Shown here: in pieces, positions 1-9,498 of the stretch
How the letters are laid out: each line of letters starts with the position of its first letter
Position numbering within the stretch: the stretch's first letter is position 1
Origin: Pelobates cultripes
Taxonomy: Eukaryota > Chordata > Amphibia > Anura > Pelobatidae
Direction: 5' to 3'
NCBI GenBank assembly: GCA_933207985.1
Contig: OW240915.1
Location: 261,120,265 to 261,184,264 of the forward strand
Length of the DNA stretch: 64,000 bases
Made by a program: the position numbers and the translations under genes
The notes under the pieces: model-generated
The model's database searches: none
What the model was told of the DNA's origin: nothing
What the model saw: only the letters and a program-made list of their open reading frames with translations

Positions 1-681
1 CTCTTGTATTTATTGATGATGTGACTACTGACAAAAGCAGCAGGATGAATTCTGAAGTGTTTCGGGCAATATTATCTGCTCATATTCAGCCAAATGCTTC
101 AGAACTCATTGGACGGCGCTTCACAGTGCAGATGGACAATGACCCGAAGCATACTGCAAAAGCAACCAAAGAGTTTTTTAAGGGAAAGAAGTGGAATGTT
201 ATGCAATGGCCAAGTCAATCACCTGACCTGAATCCGATTGAGCATGCATTTCACTTGATGAAGACAAAACTGAAGGGAAAATGCCCCAAGAACAAGCAGG
301 AACTGAAGACAGTTGCAGTAGAGGCCTGGCAGAGCATCACTAGGGATGAAACCCAGCGTCTGGTGATGTCTATGCGTTCCAGACTTCAGACTGTAATTGA
401 CTGCAAAGAATTTGCAACCATGTATTAAAAAGTGAAAGTTTGATTTATGACTGTTAATATGTCCTATTACTTTTGGTCCCTTAAAAAGTAGGAGGCACAT
501 ATACAAACTGTTGCAATTCCTACACCGTTCACCTGATTTGGATGTAAATACCCTCAAATTAAAGCTGAAAGTCTGCAGTTAAAGCACATCTTGTTTGTTT
601 CATTTCAAACGCATTGCGTTGGTGTTTAGAGCCAAAAAGATTACAATTGTGTCGATGTCCCAATATTTATGGACCTGACTG
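1..681 (+). mobile_element. Tc1-like transposon, right part through its terminal inverted repeat
   Basis: The window opens inside a Tc1/mariner-superfamily element. The transposase frame ends at 428, a 250-bp untranslated tail follows, and the element closes with a terminus reading (reverse complement) CAGTCAGGTCCATAAATATT at about 662-681, followed by the TA target dinucleotide at 682-683. An internal near-repeat of the terminus at about 462-482 (TTACTTTTGGTCCC) suggests the IR/DR layout common in this group. The left half lies outside the window. Confidence 0.88.
3..428 (+). CDS. Tc1-like transposase, C-terminal catalytic part (partial)
   Basis: This is the C-terminal half of a DDE transposase, the enzyme that cuts and pastes Tc1-like DNA at TA sites. 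The frame is open from the window edge to the TAA at 426-428, so the apparent GTG start at 21 is an artefact of truncation. The second catalytic Asp (in QMDNDPKHTAKA, codon 135-137) and the Glu (in SPDLNPIEHAF, codon 240-242) are separated by 34 residues, the DD34E spacing of Tc1. The first Asp and the helix-turn-helix domain would lie upstream. No frameshift or stop is seen in the visible 142 codons, so this copy is young or its transposase was intact recently. Confidence 0.9.
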   Translation, partial: LVFIDDVTTDKSSRMNSEVFRAILSAHIQPNASELIGRRFTVQMDNDPKHTAKATKEFFKGKKWNVMQWPSQSPDLNPIEHAFHLMKTKLKGKCPKNKQELKTVAVEAWQSITRDETQRLVMSMRSRLQTVIDCKEFATMY

Positions 682-683
682 TA

Positions 684-1168
684 TCTGGTGACCATGCAAT
701 TTACTCAAGCTATTTTGGCACAGGATTTTGAGGAGACTTAAGGCTTTGTTGGAGAAAGACATAGAATTCAAACTAGAAGTGTTGTTGCTGCATTTAAATT
801 GAAATAATATATCTACGATTGAAAGACAGGTCTTTATTCACATGCGTTGCGTCTGAATTTCTGATAGCTATGAATTTGAAATCAGTGATCATACCTCAAT
901 TGTCTTTAATTAAAATTCAAACATTGTACCCGTTAATTATGAAAAGTGAAATCCAACAAGAAGCAAGGGAGAAATGGCAACTGTGGATATTTACGCTATT
1001 CATTGATCAATTTGTAGTACATTGAATGCATTTCTATTATTTTAACAATCCCCCCTGCCCCCCAACATAATCTCTTGGTGAAGTGTGTGTATTATTGTCT
1101 GTAAGGATGTGCATTGATTTTTTGTAAAATAAAAAAAGAAGAGTGGGGGGGGGACAAAGTTCATATTA
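684..1168. other. Unassigned AT-rich stretch
   Basis: No coding signature or repeat family recognised. It holds short C- and G-runs near 1050-1066 and 1144-1152; the one small frame (819-1025) has no recognisable motif. Confidence 0.4.
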
Positions 1169-1252
1169 ATGTCTATGTATTTAGAATGCAATGTCATAAA
1201 AGTCCCTGTTGGTGTTATGGTTAGGGGTCCAAATACTTTTGTCCATATAGTG
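1169..1252 (+). mobile_element. Tc1-like transposon, solitary 3' end
   Basis: The sequence ends with CCAAATACTTTTGTCCATAT followed by AGTG, the common Tc1-type terminus whose reverse complement begins CACTATATGGACAAAAG. The expected TA after the terminus has decayed to TT. The preceding part, with AAAAGTCCCTGTTGGTGT, matches my memory of the subterminal region of this family. No transposase remains, so it is a truncated fossil, distinct from the element at 1-681. Confidence 0.7.
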
Positions 1253-2117
1253 TTTGATGGGCAACCTAGCCCAATTAGCTACTGTTGGACTACATTTTCT
1301 ATGACTATCTGTGTTAATGACTTGGTGGCTACAGTGACTATCTTTACTGTATTAGTGGGCTTGAATAAAATATAAAGGGTGTTTGTTAAATCACACAAAA
1401 GCGTATGTATGCTTTCATAAGAACAACTTTATATTAATTAGGAACCTCATTCATGAATACTTTGACAAGAATGATGTTTCAAAGACCTATCCATATGTAA
1501 CTGTAATTAGTGAAAAAAGGTAATCCATTAACAGACAAAAAAAGGTTATTGATCTACTTAGCGCTCAGGATAAAAAGCAATTAGTGAATACGGCATCAAT
1601 AGTCAATACTATACTTTGGTGGACATAGAAAAAGTCTTAGATCTTTGAGTTCAGCTCATGACAAATGGGGCAAAAACAAAAGTGTTGCGTTTATAATTTT
1701 GCTCAGTGTAGTTATAGCAATTCTTATTATCTGCAGATTCACATTAGGGAAATCTGGAGTTGGATGAAAAAAATAGGTCAGTATTTAAAACAATTTTGGT
1801 CAATTCTGACATTTATGAAGCAGCAGATTGAATATAAATTGGAACCAAATATATAAATTTGAGGGCACATTTGAAGGTTTCAGTTTGCCCCAGGTTCCCT
1901 CCTATCCCTTCACACGGTGTGAGGTTAATATAATGGAGCACACGGCTCATTATCCAATCTGGCAAATGGACCAAGGGGTCAATCTGGCAATCAGACCAAG
2001 GGGTCCACAAAGTTCATCCCATGTCCAAGGTCTATAAATAAAGGGCTGGGGTTCACAAGCCCTGGCCAAAACAGTGCACACAACACCCACCCTCAAGATA
2101 TGACAGGGTTATGCACG
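1253..2117. other. Unassigned stretch
   Basis: No gene recognised. Around 1855-2100 there is a repeat-like block with CACACGGTGTG and the tandem phrases AATCTGGCAAATGGACCAAGG and AATCTGGCAATCAGACCAAGG at about 1957-2005, plus TCTATAAATAAAGGG near 2030. It could belong to the L2 copy whose tail follows, but I cannot show that. Confidence 0.35.
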
Positions 2118-2187
2118 GTCTCTATGTCATTTATTGTGAACCGTTGTGGAATATGCTGGCACTATATAAATAATAATAATAATTAAT
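2118..2187 (+). mobile_element. L2-type LINE, 3' tail only
   Basis: The block reads TATGTCATTTATTGTGAACC, then GGAATATGCTGGCACTATAT, then AATAATAATAAT. The same tail in the opposite orientation lies beside reverse-transcriptase sequence at 20690-21785, which links it to an L2-like LINE. It is a 5'-truncated insertion with no coding sequence. Confidence 0.65.
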
Positions 2188-3027
2188 AGTGGCAACCACA
2201 CCTACCATGCTCAGTGTACAGAGGTGCTGCCCTTAGTATCTGCTAAAAGGATTCATCCATGCAAAAACACTTCATCCCCTTATCAAATAATAGTAATAAT
2301 TAAGATGGACTAAAAAGTAAAATAGTGTGAAATAATAGCAACATATTAAATGCAGTGGGTTTCTGCAAATGTGATTGGCTGAGCTGTTCGAGCTTTCCTT
2401 ATGCTGTCTCTGCAACAAGTAAACCAGCAATAAGTTAAACAACTAATTCACATAATGCCTTTGAATAATTCATTACTTGTCAATTCCTCTCCACTCTGTT
2501 CTTTTTATTGTCTTCCGTCTGTTAATTTTCTGTAGTCAAATCATCTGATTTCACTGGGGAATCGTTCCTTAAAGTAAACCTAACAGCTCTTATTTATTTT
2601 TGTACACAATAGCTTAGTGTGATATACTTGTCTGTAACAGAAAACGCAAACTTCCATTTGTTATAATCTATACTCCCCTTCATTGCAATGCTCTATTTTA
2701 TCTTTTATAAACCAGATTTCCATGGCTCCATGTGTTACAAATTGTACGCAGGGATAGATTGAGCCAGACACAGAAGCCCACTTCTTTGCACGCAGACATA
2801 GTCAGCACTAGCATAATATATGCAGAAAGTGACCTTCACTGGCTCCTTATAAGCAGAAAATGTCCTTTACTGCCATTCTGATTTAATACCATGGTCCTAT
2901 CCTTTGCAAAGCAAAGGAGAAGAATGCAGTGGATGGTTGAAGAATGTGCAGCATCAGAAACAGGTGTTATCTATATTTTATTCTTTAACTCCCCTTATTC
3001 TTGTCCATGTCTTACTTGACCTCTACC
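2188..3027. other. Unassigned stretch
   Basis: AT-rich DNA with no recognised repeat, RNA gene or coding motif. The 2904-3209 frame runs into the hAT-like element and has no family resemblance. Confidence 0.4.
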
Positions 3028-3205
3028 TCTGGACCCAGTGGCTGACACATGACCCATGGGGCCCCGGTGCGAAAATTGATCCATGGGCCCCCCTTCCCCC
3101 CCGCGCGCGGGCCGGGCCGCAACACATGACGGTGGGCACCTGGTCGCAGAGGTTACAGGGCTGCGACCGCGGTATGTACGCCAGTGCATGCAGATGCACA
3201 CACAC

Positions 3206-3677
3206 TTAAAGGACCACTCTAGGCACCCAGACCACTTCAGCTTAATGAAGTGGTCTGGGTGCCAGGTCCAGCTAGGGTTAACCCATTTTTTCATAAACAT
3301 AGCAGTTTCAGAGAAACTGCTATGTTTCTGAATGGGTTAAGCCTTCCCCTATTTCCTCTAGCGGCTGTCCTCTCACTGTGATTTTCACAGTGAGACCACG
3401 CCAGCGTCCATAGGAAAGCATTATGAATGCTTTCCTATGTGACCGGCTGAATGCGCGCGCAGCTCTTGCCGCGCGTGCGCATACAGCCGACGGGGAGGAG
3501 AAGAGGAGGATCGGAGGAGGAGAGCTCTCCGCCCAGCGCTGGAAAAAGGTAAGTTTTACCCCTTTTCCCCTTTCCAGAGCCGGGCGGGAGGGGGTCCCTG
3601 AGGGTGGGGGCACCCTCAGGGGCACTATAGTGCCAGGAAAACGAGTATGTTTTCCTGGCACTATAGTGGTCCTTTAA
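3206..3677 (+). mobile_element. TTAA-target MITE, multi-palindrome family 1, complete copy A
   Basis: TTAA lies at both ends (3206-3209, 3674-3677), next to the inverted ends AAAGGACCACT. There is no coding sequence. The copy is a series of hairpins at 3222-3263, 3280-3338, 3371-3395, 3409-3439, 3445-3488 and 3623-3668, most with 11-20 bp arms. A consensus splice donor (AAAGGTAAGT, GT at 3549-3550) follows the GC-rich part. TTAA targets are used by T2/Kolobok and piggyBac elements; I favour T2/Kolobok because the ends resemble TTAAAGG. Close relatives are at 39753 (same orientation), 41434 and 62979 (reverse). Confidence 0.85.
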
Positions 3678-3985
3678 AGGACCACTACAGACACCCAGAT
3701 CACATCAGCTCAATGAAGTTGTCTGGGTGTCAGGTCCCTCTAGTTTTAACCCTGCAGCTGAAAACATAGCGTTTCAGAGAAACTGCTATGTTTCACTGAG
3801 GGTTAATCCAGCCTCTAGTGGCTGTCTCACTGACAGCCGCTAGAGGAGCACACTGAACGTCCATAGGAAAGCATTGAGTAATGCTTTCCTATGGGCGGTT
3901 TGAATGCGTGCGCGGTCGCATTCGGAGCTGAGAGGCTGAGGGATCCTCAGCGCCAAGGGAGTCCGGCGCTGGAGAAAGGTAAGTG
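3674..3985 (+). mobile_element. TTAA MITE, family 1, copy B, 3'-truncated
   Basis: It starts at the TTAA that ends copy A, so the two copies share one target tetranucleotide. It has the same ordered modules: GACACCCAGATCACATC foldback, AACTGCTATGTTT foldback, CTAGTGGCTGTC foldback, CCATAGGAAAGCATT foldback, then a splice-donor-like AAAGGTAAGTG (GT 3979-3980). The expected right terminus is missing; a minisatellite replaces it. Confidence 0.75.
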
Positions 3986-4378
3986 CTGAAGACACACACA
4001 CACTTACAGACGCATACACACTAGCTAACAGACACACACATTTACTGACAGAGACACAGTCAGCGACAGACATACATACACACTCACTTACAAAACATAC
4101 ACTCTCATTGACAAACACACACTCACTAACAGACATCAAACAGACTCACTAACACACACACACTCAGTAAGACACACACAGTAACACACTCACTGACACT
4201 CACTAGCAGACACACACACTAACACTCACTCTAAGCAGACACTCAACACTCACTAGCAACACACACTAACACTCACTCTAACACTAACACACTAACACTC
4301 ACTAGCAGACACACACACAGTAACACTCACACACACTCTAACCCTCACACACACACACACAAACACTAACACTAACAC
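3985..4378. repeat. Minisatellite of ACACTCACTAACAG-type units
   Basis: About 390 bp of degenerate tandem repeats built from ACACTCACTAGCAGACACAC and shorter variants. A T10 run follows at 4381-4390. The minus-strand frame across 3840-4139 is only the repeat translated and is not a gene. Confidence 0.85.
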
Positions 4379-4469
4379 ATTTTTTTTTTTAATGTAATCC
4401 CCCCAGCCTCCTTACCTTTTGGAGTGCTGGGGGGATTCCCTGGGGTCCAGTGGTGCAGCTGGGCTCCTG

Positions 4470-4671
4470 GGCGGGTGGCCGGTCGGGCAGGCGGGCGTGC
4501 GAGGGAGCACTCAGTGCTTCCTCTTCAGCTCCCTCGCGCGCCACGTAGGGATGCCGGCGCCGGAAGATGACATCATCTTCCGGCTCCGGTATCAGTGCGG
4601 TGCGCGAGGGAGCTGAAGAGGAAGCACTGAGTGCTCCCTCGCACGCCCGCCTGCCCGACCGGCCACCCGCC
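4470..4671. repeat. Perfect 70-bp inverted repeat, GC-rich foldback
   Basis: Arms at 4470-4539 and 4602-4671 are exact reverse complements by direct comparison, separated by 62 bp. The spacer itself contains the palindrome GGAAGATGA...TCATCTTCC. The arms are rich in CpG (GCGAGGGAGC, GCCCGACCGGCC). It lies within the 3036-4838 element and could extrude as a cruciform. It might be part of the element's design or a MITE nested in it. Confidence 0.9.
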
Positions 4672-4846
4672 TTCCGGGTGACAGCAGGGCCAGCCCCTGG
4701 GGTGGCCGCCTCCTGGGCCCCCCAGGGGAAGAGGCTGGCCCTGTGGCTACATACCGGGTCGCAGGGGCGGCCGGGCCCCCTGGTGGACCGGGCCCGGTCG
4801 CAGCCGTGACCCCTGCGACCCTGGTATGTACGCCACTGTCTGGACC

Positions 4847-5617
4847 TACTTCTGGACTTACACTCTCTGTGCCTTCTCTATTACTCATCCCATTGGTTGA
4901 GAAAACAAGAACAAAAAAGGGGGGGCAGGCTTTTTCTAACAAGCCCAGCACCGACTGGGGAGTATAAGTTAAATTATGCAGATTTAAATCGGCAGAATGA
5001 TACCCTATCAATCGACAGGCTATTAGTATAATGGGATATATATCTATTTATAATATTTGTCTCTTCTTGTTAAAATATAATTCTTGTAAAAGCTTGATAG
5101 CCAACTTCTTTGTGGCCTTACCAGTTCACTTCTCCTATTCCACTGCCACCTTGCGCACATCAATGCCAACTGACCAAACTGGTATTGCATCCCATACACT
5201 ATTATAAACACTTGTGGGGGACAATTTAACATTTTGATGTTAATGCTTAATTCGCAATGAAGGATTTTACCAAAGCATGCTTTTGTCCTTGATTAGATGA
5301 ATAAAAAAAATAAAAGCTGTAAAAAGGTTGCTCAAGGACAGAACACTAACAACAACAGAGAAAAGTTAAAAAGATCTACGGATAGACACCATCAAAGCAC
5401 ATTTCTGCTTAAAAAATATTAAGCAGAATGCTTCTACTCTAAAAATACAAAAATAATCATATTTCATATTAAAACACACTGATTGGAGCAGACAATCACA
5501 GAACGGGGGAGGGGGGACAGGGGAGAGGGGTGAGGCACTATTGCAGAGGTAAGAGAGTGAATCATGTCAGAGACAATAGGGAAATAATCTAGCCAAGGAG
5601 ACCATATCTTTTTAAAT
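4847..5617. other. Unassigned stretch with a purine-rich tract
   Basis: No gene or known repeat recognised. A G/A tract (GGGGGAGGGGGGACAGGGGA) occurs near 5504-5540. Confidence 0.4.
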
Positions 5618-5930
5618 TTAAAGGACCAGTTTTGGCACTGTAATAAAGTTGTTATGACACCTGGAGGTCCCTGGCGCTGGTGGTTTAAATCCAAAGTCTG
5701 TGCTCTAGCGCTGGATCTCTCTGCCCCCCCGTCCTTCCCTTTTCTGACATCCTAGTTAACGGAAGGTTTTGGTGGCATTTTGCAGGTGTGCCGCTAATTG
5801 GCCCATAGTGGTCAGTTGATGCTCTAAGCCATTCAGTTACTGCCCATCCATAAAGAAGTCACATACCTTTTTTATGAATGGGAAGCTACTGATTGGCTTG
5901 GAACATCAACTGACTCTTGTGGTACATCTA
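5618..5930. mobile_element. TTAA MITE fragment with imperfect foldback
   Basis: It opens TTAAAGGACCAGTTTTGGCA, like other TTAA MITEs here. The segment 5808-5925 folds on itself: GTCAGTTGATGCTCTAAGCC pairs with the later GGCTTGGAACATCAACTGAC, and CTGCCCATCCATAAA with TTTATGAATGGGAAG. The right terminus is lost. Confidence 0.6.
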
Positions 5931-5959
5931 TTCTCCTTAACTTTATAGTTCTAGTATTT

Positions 5960-6283
5960 TCAAATATGTGCCCAATTTTTCCGGTTCCATATGATACGCT
6001 AAATCTGTTTCCTAGATCCAAATTGAATTTGGGTAAAAAATATGTGAGTTTCCAAAGTGGAAATAGAGGGCAAAGAGATAATGCTTCCTAGACAGATTTA
6101 TCTAGGACATGTAAATACACACTATTGCAATAATTTTATATTGGTCAATTTCAGGAGTGAAGACCAAAGAACAATCATTTTCATTAATAAAATCTACAAA
6201 GGAATTCAGTTGTTCCCTAGGACCACTCCAGATCACTAAAATGTCATCAATATAGCGCCACCACAGCACCAAGTCTTACGAGT
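5960..6283 (-). pseudogene. Penelope-like reverse transcriptase, C-terminal piece, inverted
   Basis: Read on the minus strand, 6269 to about 6130 encodes VLWWRYIDDILVIWSGPREQ and then LNSFVDFINENDCSLVFTPE. YIDD is the catalytic motif of reverse transcriptases (codons at 6243-6254), and the context fits Penelope-like elements. The frame breaks after about 55 codons. It abuts head-to-head with the plus-strand piece starting at about 6284. Penelope insertions often carry an inverted fragment like this. Confidence 0.7.
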
Positions 6284-7380
6284 AAGTTTAAACCCAAATC
6301 TACTTTTAACTCTAACGATAGAGGAAATCAATTGGAATTTTTTAGCAAAATGCCCACCAAGGATTTTTACAAATTGGTTCAGGAAAAAAGGTTCTGTACT
6401 AATCTAAATAGAACAAAGTGCAATTTTGAAAAGATTGCAGGAACGAGACGACATCATAATTAAGAATGCTGACAAAGAAGGAGGCATAGTCATCGGTAGA
6501 CTATTATTTAAAGGAGACTTATAGGTTACTTAACCCCTTAAGGACACATGACATGTGTGACATGTCATGATTCCCTTTTATTCCAGAAGTTTGGTCCTTA
6601 AGGGGTTAAGGATGAGGAAACATACATTAAACCACCTAGGAACCCAAATAAGGAATTTAACGAGCAGTTAAAAACCCTACTTAATGAAATGCATAATAAA
6701 TAAAGACATAATAAATGGGGAAGTGTTTGCTTTTATATTTAAAAAGTTTCCAAGAATTCCCAGCTTTTATTTCCTCCCAAAAGTACATAAGTCTAAACAA
6801 AACCCACCAGGACGACCGATTATTAGTGGGATTGACTCACTAACCTCTAATCTTTCTTCATTCATTGACCATTTCTTGCAAAAATATGCTCAGTACGCAA
6901 AATCTTTTTTTAAAAGATACCAAGCATTTATTGCAGGAGTTGGACTGCATTGGATGGAGGGAGGATTATTGGTGGGCATCCTTTGATTTTAGTTCATTCT
7001 ATTTGATAATAGACCATCAATTAAGATTAACAGCAGTTAAAAACAACTTAGATGGAAATTTGGGTATAAGTCTGGATTTTAATGATTTTTTTTAAATTAA
7101 GTCCATTGATTTTATAGTAAGATACAACTTTTTCATTTTTAATAATACATTTTTTTTTTTTTTTTTTACAAATCAATGGCATTGGCAAGTGCAACAAATT
7201 TGTCCCAAGCTATGCTAACATCTTTGTGGATGGCTGAGAAAACACACATATTTGGAACAATAATCTATTTGGGGCAGACTTGGTGCTGTGGCGGTGGTAC
7301 ATTGATAACATTTTAGTGATCTGGACGGGCCCTAGGGAACACTATTGCAATAAGCTTGGAGGCAACCTGGAAAATTGTGA
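6284..7380 (+). pseudogene. Penelope-like element reverse transcriptase, broken
   Basis: Family motifs appear in order, in shifting frames: FKPKSTFNSNDRGNQLEFF (about 6284), IIIKNADKEGG (about 6455-6485), FYFLPKVHKSKQNPPGRPII (about 6762), DFSSFY (motif A, about 6987), PSYANIFV (about 7203) and YIDNILVIW (motif C, 7290-7326, YIDD altered to YIDN). Stops and frameshifts separate them, and an 80-bp MITE sits inside at 6530. No GIY-YIG endonuclease is seen. A hAT-like terminus follows at 7391. Confidence 0.8.
6530..6609 (+). mobile_element. 80-bp palindromic MITE, copy 1
   Basis: It begins TTAACCCCTTAAGGACACAT and ends GGTCCTTAAGGGGTTAA, so the ends are inverted repeats. It contains a second palindrome CATGACATGT/ACATGTCATG with a 3-base loop. 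Near-identical copies are at 50878 and 58482, all in the same orientation. It interrupts the Penelope pseudogene and so is younger. It shares its ends with the 2.8-kb element at 40412. Confidence 0.85.
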
Positions 7381-7899
7381 GATATATTACCAGGGGCAGA
7401 CTAACAACTCACAGGGCCCTCGGGCAATGGGAGATCAAGGGCCCCCTTCTAGTGCAAAGTTTTTTTGCTACTGCTACTTTCTCCCCCTTCTTTGTGTGGC
7501 TCTCACACAGTTATTATATGCATGCTGCCAAGCACCCATAATGGCTGTGTGAGAACCACACAGTAATGACTCCCCCCCCCCGAAAGGCCTCCAAACAGGG
7601 TTTTGCTTTTAGGAGGTTAATCCAACCAAAAACAGTTTTTTTAATAAAACACTTTTTTTGAATGGAGTAACCCTGACTGGCATGCCTCGACCCCCCCCTC
7701 CACCCCCATCCCCACTAAAATAAAGAAATAAAGCCAATGTAATTACATGTTTTCTCTGTGTTTGCTGGTGACATCACATTTGTTTTCAATCATACAAGTC
7801 CATGTAAGTAGCCTCCAAACATGTGTTTGTAGGCTACTTGTGAGGTTCAGTGTGTGGGATGCTGCTTGTGATGTTGTGTTCCTGTATGTCAACGTGTCG

Positions 7900-7976
7900 T
7901 GTTAGAATTGCTTGTCTTCTTTTACCTATTGCACTGCGCTGCAGAATATGTTGGTGCTTTATAAATGGTTGTAATA
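7900..7976 (+). mobile_element. L2-type LINE 3' tail
   Basis: It carries TGCACTGCGCTGCAGAATAT then GTTGGTGCTTTATAAATGG and TAATAAT, the same tail as at 2118-2187 and (inverted) 20690. No coding part remains. Confidence 0.55.
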
Positions 7977-8560
7977 ATTGCATGTGTGTGTGTGTGCTTG
8001 TGAGGAGGCTGTATGCAGTATTGTAATGGTGGGGATGCTGCTTGTGATAAGTGTCCGTAGGGAGGCTGCATGTGGTTTTCCATGTGTGGAGATGCTGCTT
8101 GTTGGACTGTGTGCATACAGTGAGGCTCTTGGTGGGTTTGCGTGTGTGTGTGAGGCTGTTTGCAGTGTAGTATGTGGGTGGAGATGGCTAGTTGTGTTGC
8201 AGTGTGTGTGTGGTAGGGGCTGTTGTATGTGTGTGGGATAGGCTGCAGTAGGCATCTGGGGGATACTGAGGCTGTAGTTTGTGTTTGTATGGGTAATATA
8301 GGCTCTACTGTGTGGGAGATATAAAGGCTGCAGTTTGTGTGTGTGGATAGTGGCTGCAGTAGGTGCAGAAGTGCATAGGGACTGTAGAAGCTGCATGGGG
8401 GTATAGTGACCGATGTGGGTGCTGGTGGAGATGAGAGGTGAGGTAGGTGCAGGGGGTGAGGGGTGGGGCTGAAGTGCGTGGAGTGGGGCATGGGGGCTGA
8501 GGTGGGTGCTGGGGAGATGGGGGCTAAGGTGGGTGGAGGGGGCATGGGGCTGATGATAGC
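7977..8560. repeat. GT-rich degenerate minisatellite
   Basis: Loosely repeated phrases GTGTGTGTG...GAGGCTG(C/T) and GGAGATGCTGCTTGTGAT recur every 30-60 bases, passing into GGGGGTGAGG-type units near 8440-8540. The long minus-strand frames here (7922-8606) are strings of Pro, His and Thr translated from the repeat and should not be called genes. Confidence 0.7.
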
Positions 8561-9470
8561 CCCCATGTGTCCCTCCCCAGCCCCCATGTGTCCCTATAAC
8601 TCCCATGTGTCACTATAGCCCATCCCGAGCCCCCATGTGTCCCTATAGCCCCCGAGCCCCCATGTGTCCCTATAGTCCCCCCCAGCCCCCATGTGATCCT
8701 ATAGCCCCCAGCCCCCATGTGTCCCATTATAGCCCCTTCCCCAGCCCCAATGTGTCCCATTATAGCCCCTTCCCCAGCTCTCATGTGTCTCTATAGCGCC
8801 CCATAGACCCATGTGTCCCATTATAGCCCCTATGTGTCCCTATAGCCCCACAGCCCCCATGTGTCTCATTATAACCCCCTCTCCAGCCCCCCATGTGTCC
8901 CTATAGCCCCATCCCCCAAGTGTCCCATTATGATCCCCTCCCCAGCCCCCATGTGTCCCTATAGCCCCCAGCCCCAGTGTGTCCCATTATAGCCCCTTCC
9001 CCAGCTCTTATGTGTCTCTATAGCGCCCCATAGACCCATGTGTCCCATTATAGCCCCCATGTGTCCCTATAGCCCCCAGCCCCAGTGTGTCCCATTATAG
9101 CCCCTTCCCCAGCTCTTATGTGTCTCTATAGCGCCCCATAGACCCATGTGTCCCATTATAGCCCCCATGTGTCCCTATAGCCCCCAGCCCCCATGTGTCT
9201 CATTATAACCACCTCCCCAACCCATGATGTGTCCCTATAACCCCCATGTGTCCCATTATAGCCCCTTCCCCAGCCCCATGTGTCCTATTATAGCCCCTTC
9301 CCCAGCTCTCATGTGTCCCTATAGCCCCCCAGCCCCATGTGTCCCAATATAGCCCCTATGTGTCCCTAAAGCCCCCCAGCCCCCATGTGTCCCATTATAG
9401 CCTCCTCCCCAGTTCCCATGTGTCCTTATAGCCCCCCTCCCCAGCCCCCATGTGTCCCATTATAGCCCCC
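8561..9470. repeat. C-rich minisatellite with 108-bp higher-order repeat
   Basis: Tandem units of about 25-32 bp based on CCCCCATGTGTCCC plus (AT)TATAGCCCC. Two consecutive 108-bp blocks, 8971-9078 and 9079-9186, are identical by direct comparison, and a diverged third block starts near 8738. The minus strand is G-run rich. No coding sequence. Confidence 0.92.
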
Positions 9471-9498
9471 TCAATCACCTATGTAGGGCCAGTCTGCC

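Larger units (their letters stand above)
3028..4846. mobile_element. Non-autonomous hAT-like element with 8-bp target duplication and nested insertions
   Basis: The 8-bp direct repeat TCTGGACC flanks the unit at 3028-3035 and 4839-4846, as expected for hAT transposition. The element proper is 3036-4838: the left end begins CAGTGGCTGACACATGACC and the reverse complement of the right end begins CAGTGGCGTACATACCAGG. There is no transposase. Inside are two TTAA MITEs, a minisatellite, a T-run and a GC-rich foldback. The phrase GGTATGTACGCCA(G/C)TG occurs both at 3172-3187 and at the right terminus, so a partial internal copy of the end, or a nested relative, is also present. Confidence 0.8.
7391..9498. 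mobile_element. Probable hAT-like element filled with minisatellite
   Basis: The left end CAGGGGCAGACTAACAACTC looks like a hAT terminus. The reverse complement of 9481-9498 (GGCAGACTGGCCCTACAT) shares GGCAGACT with it but lacks the outermost bases, and I found no target duplication. Inside are an L2 tail, a GT-rich degenerate array and a C-rich minisatellite. The layout resembles the hAT-like elements at 3036 and 60638, which strengthens the call. Confidence 0.5.

Noticed and set aside
3840..4139. 99-aa Cys/Val/Ser-rich minus-strand frame
   Set aside because: Translation of the ACACTCACT minisatellite.
4592..5011. 139-aa minus-strand frame over the GC-rich foldback
   Set aside because: Overlaps a perfect inverted repeat and a hAT end; no recognisable motif.
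7922..8606. 221- and 215-aa His/Pro/Thr-rich minus-strand frames
   Set aside because: Two frames of the same degenerate minisatellite are open together, as expected for repeat DNA and not for a gene.
8561..9470. CRISPR-like array of short repeats
   Set aside because: Units are directly adjacent and variable, with no unique spacers, in a eukaryotic setting.
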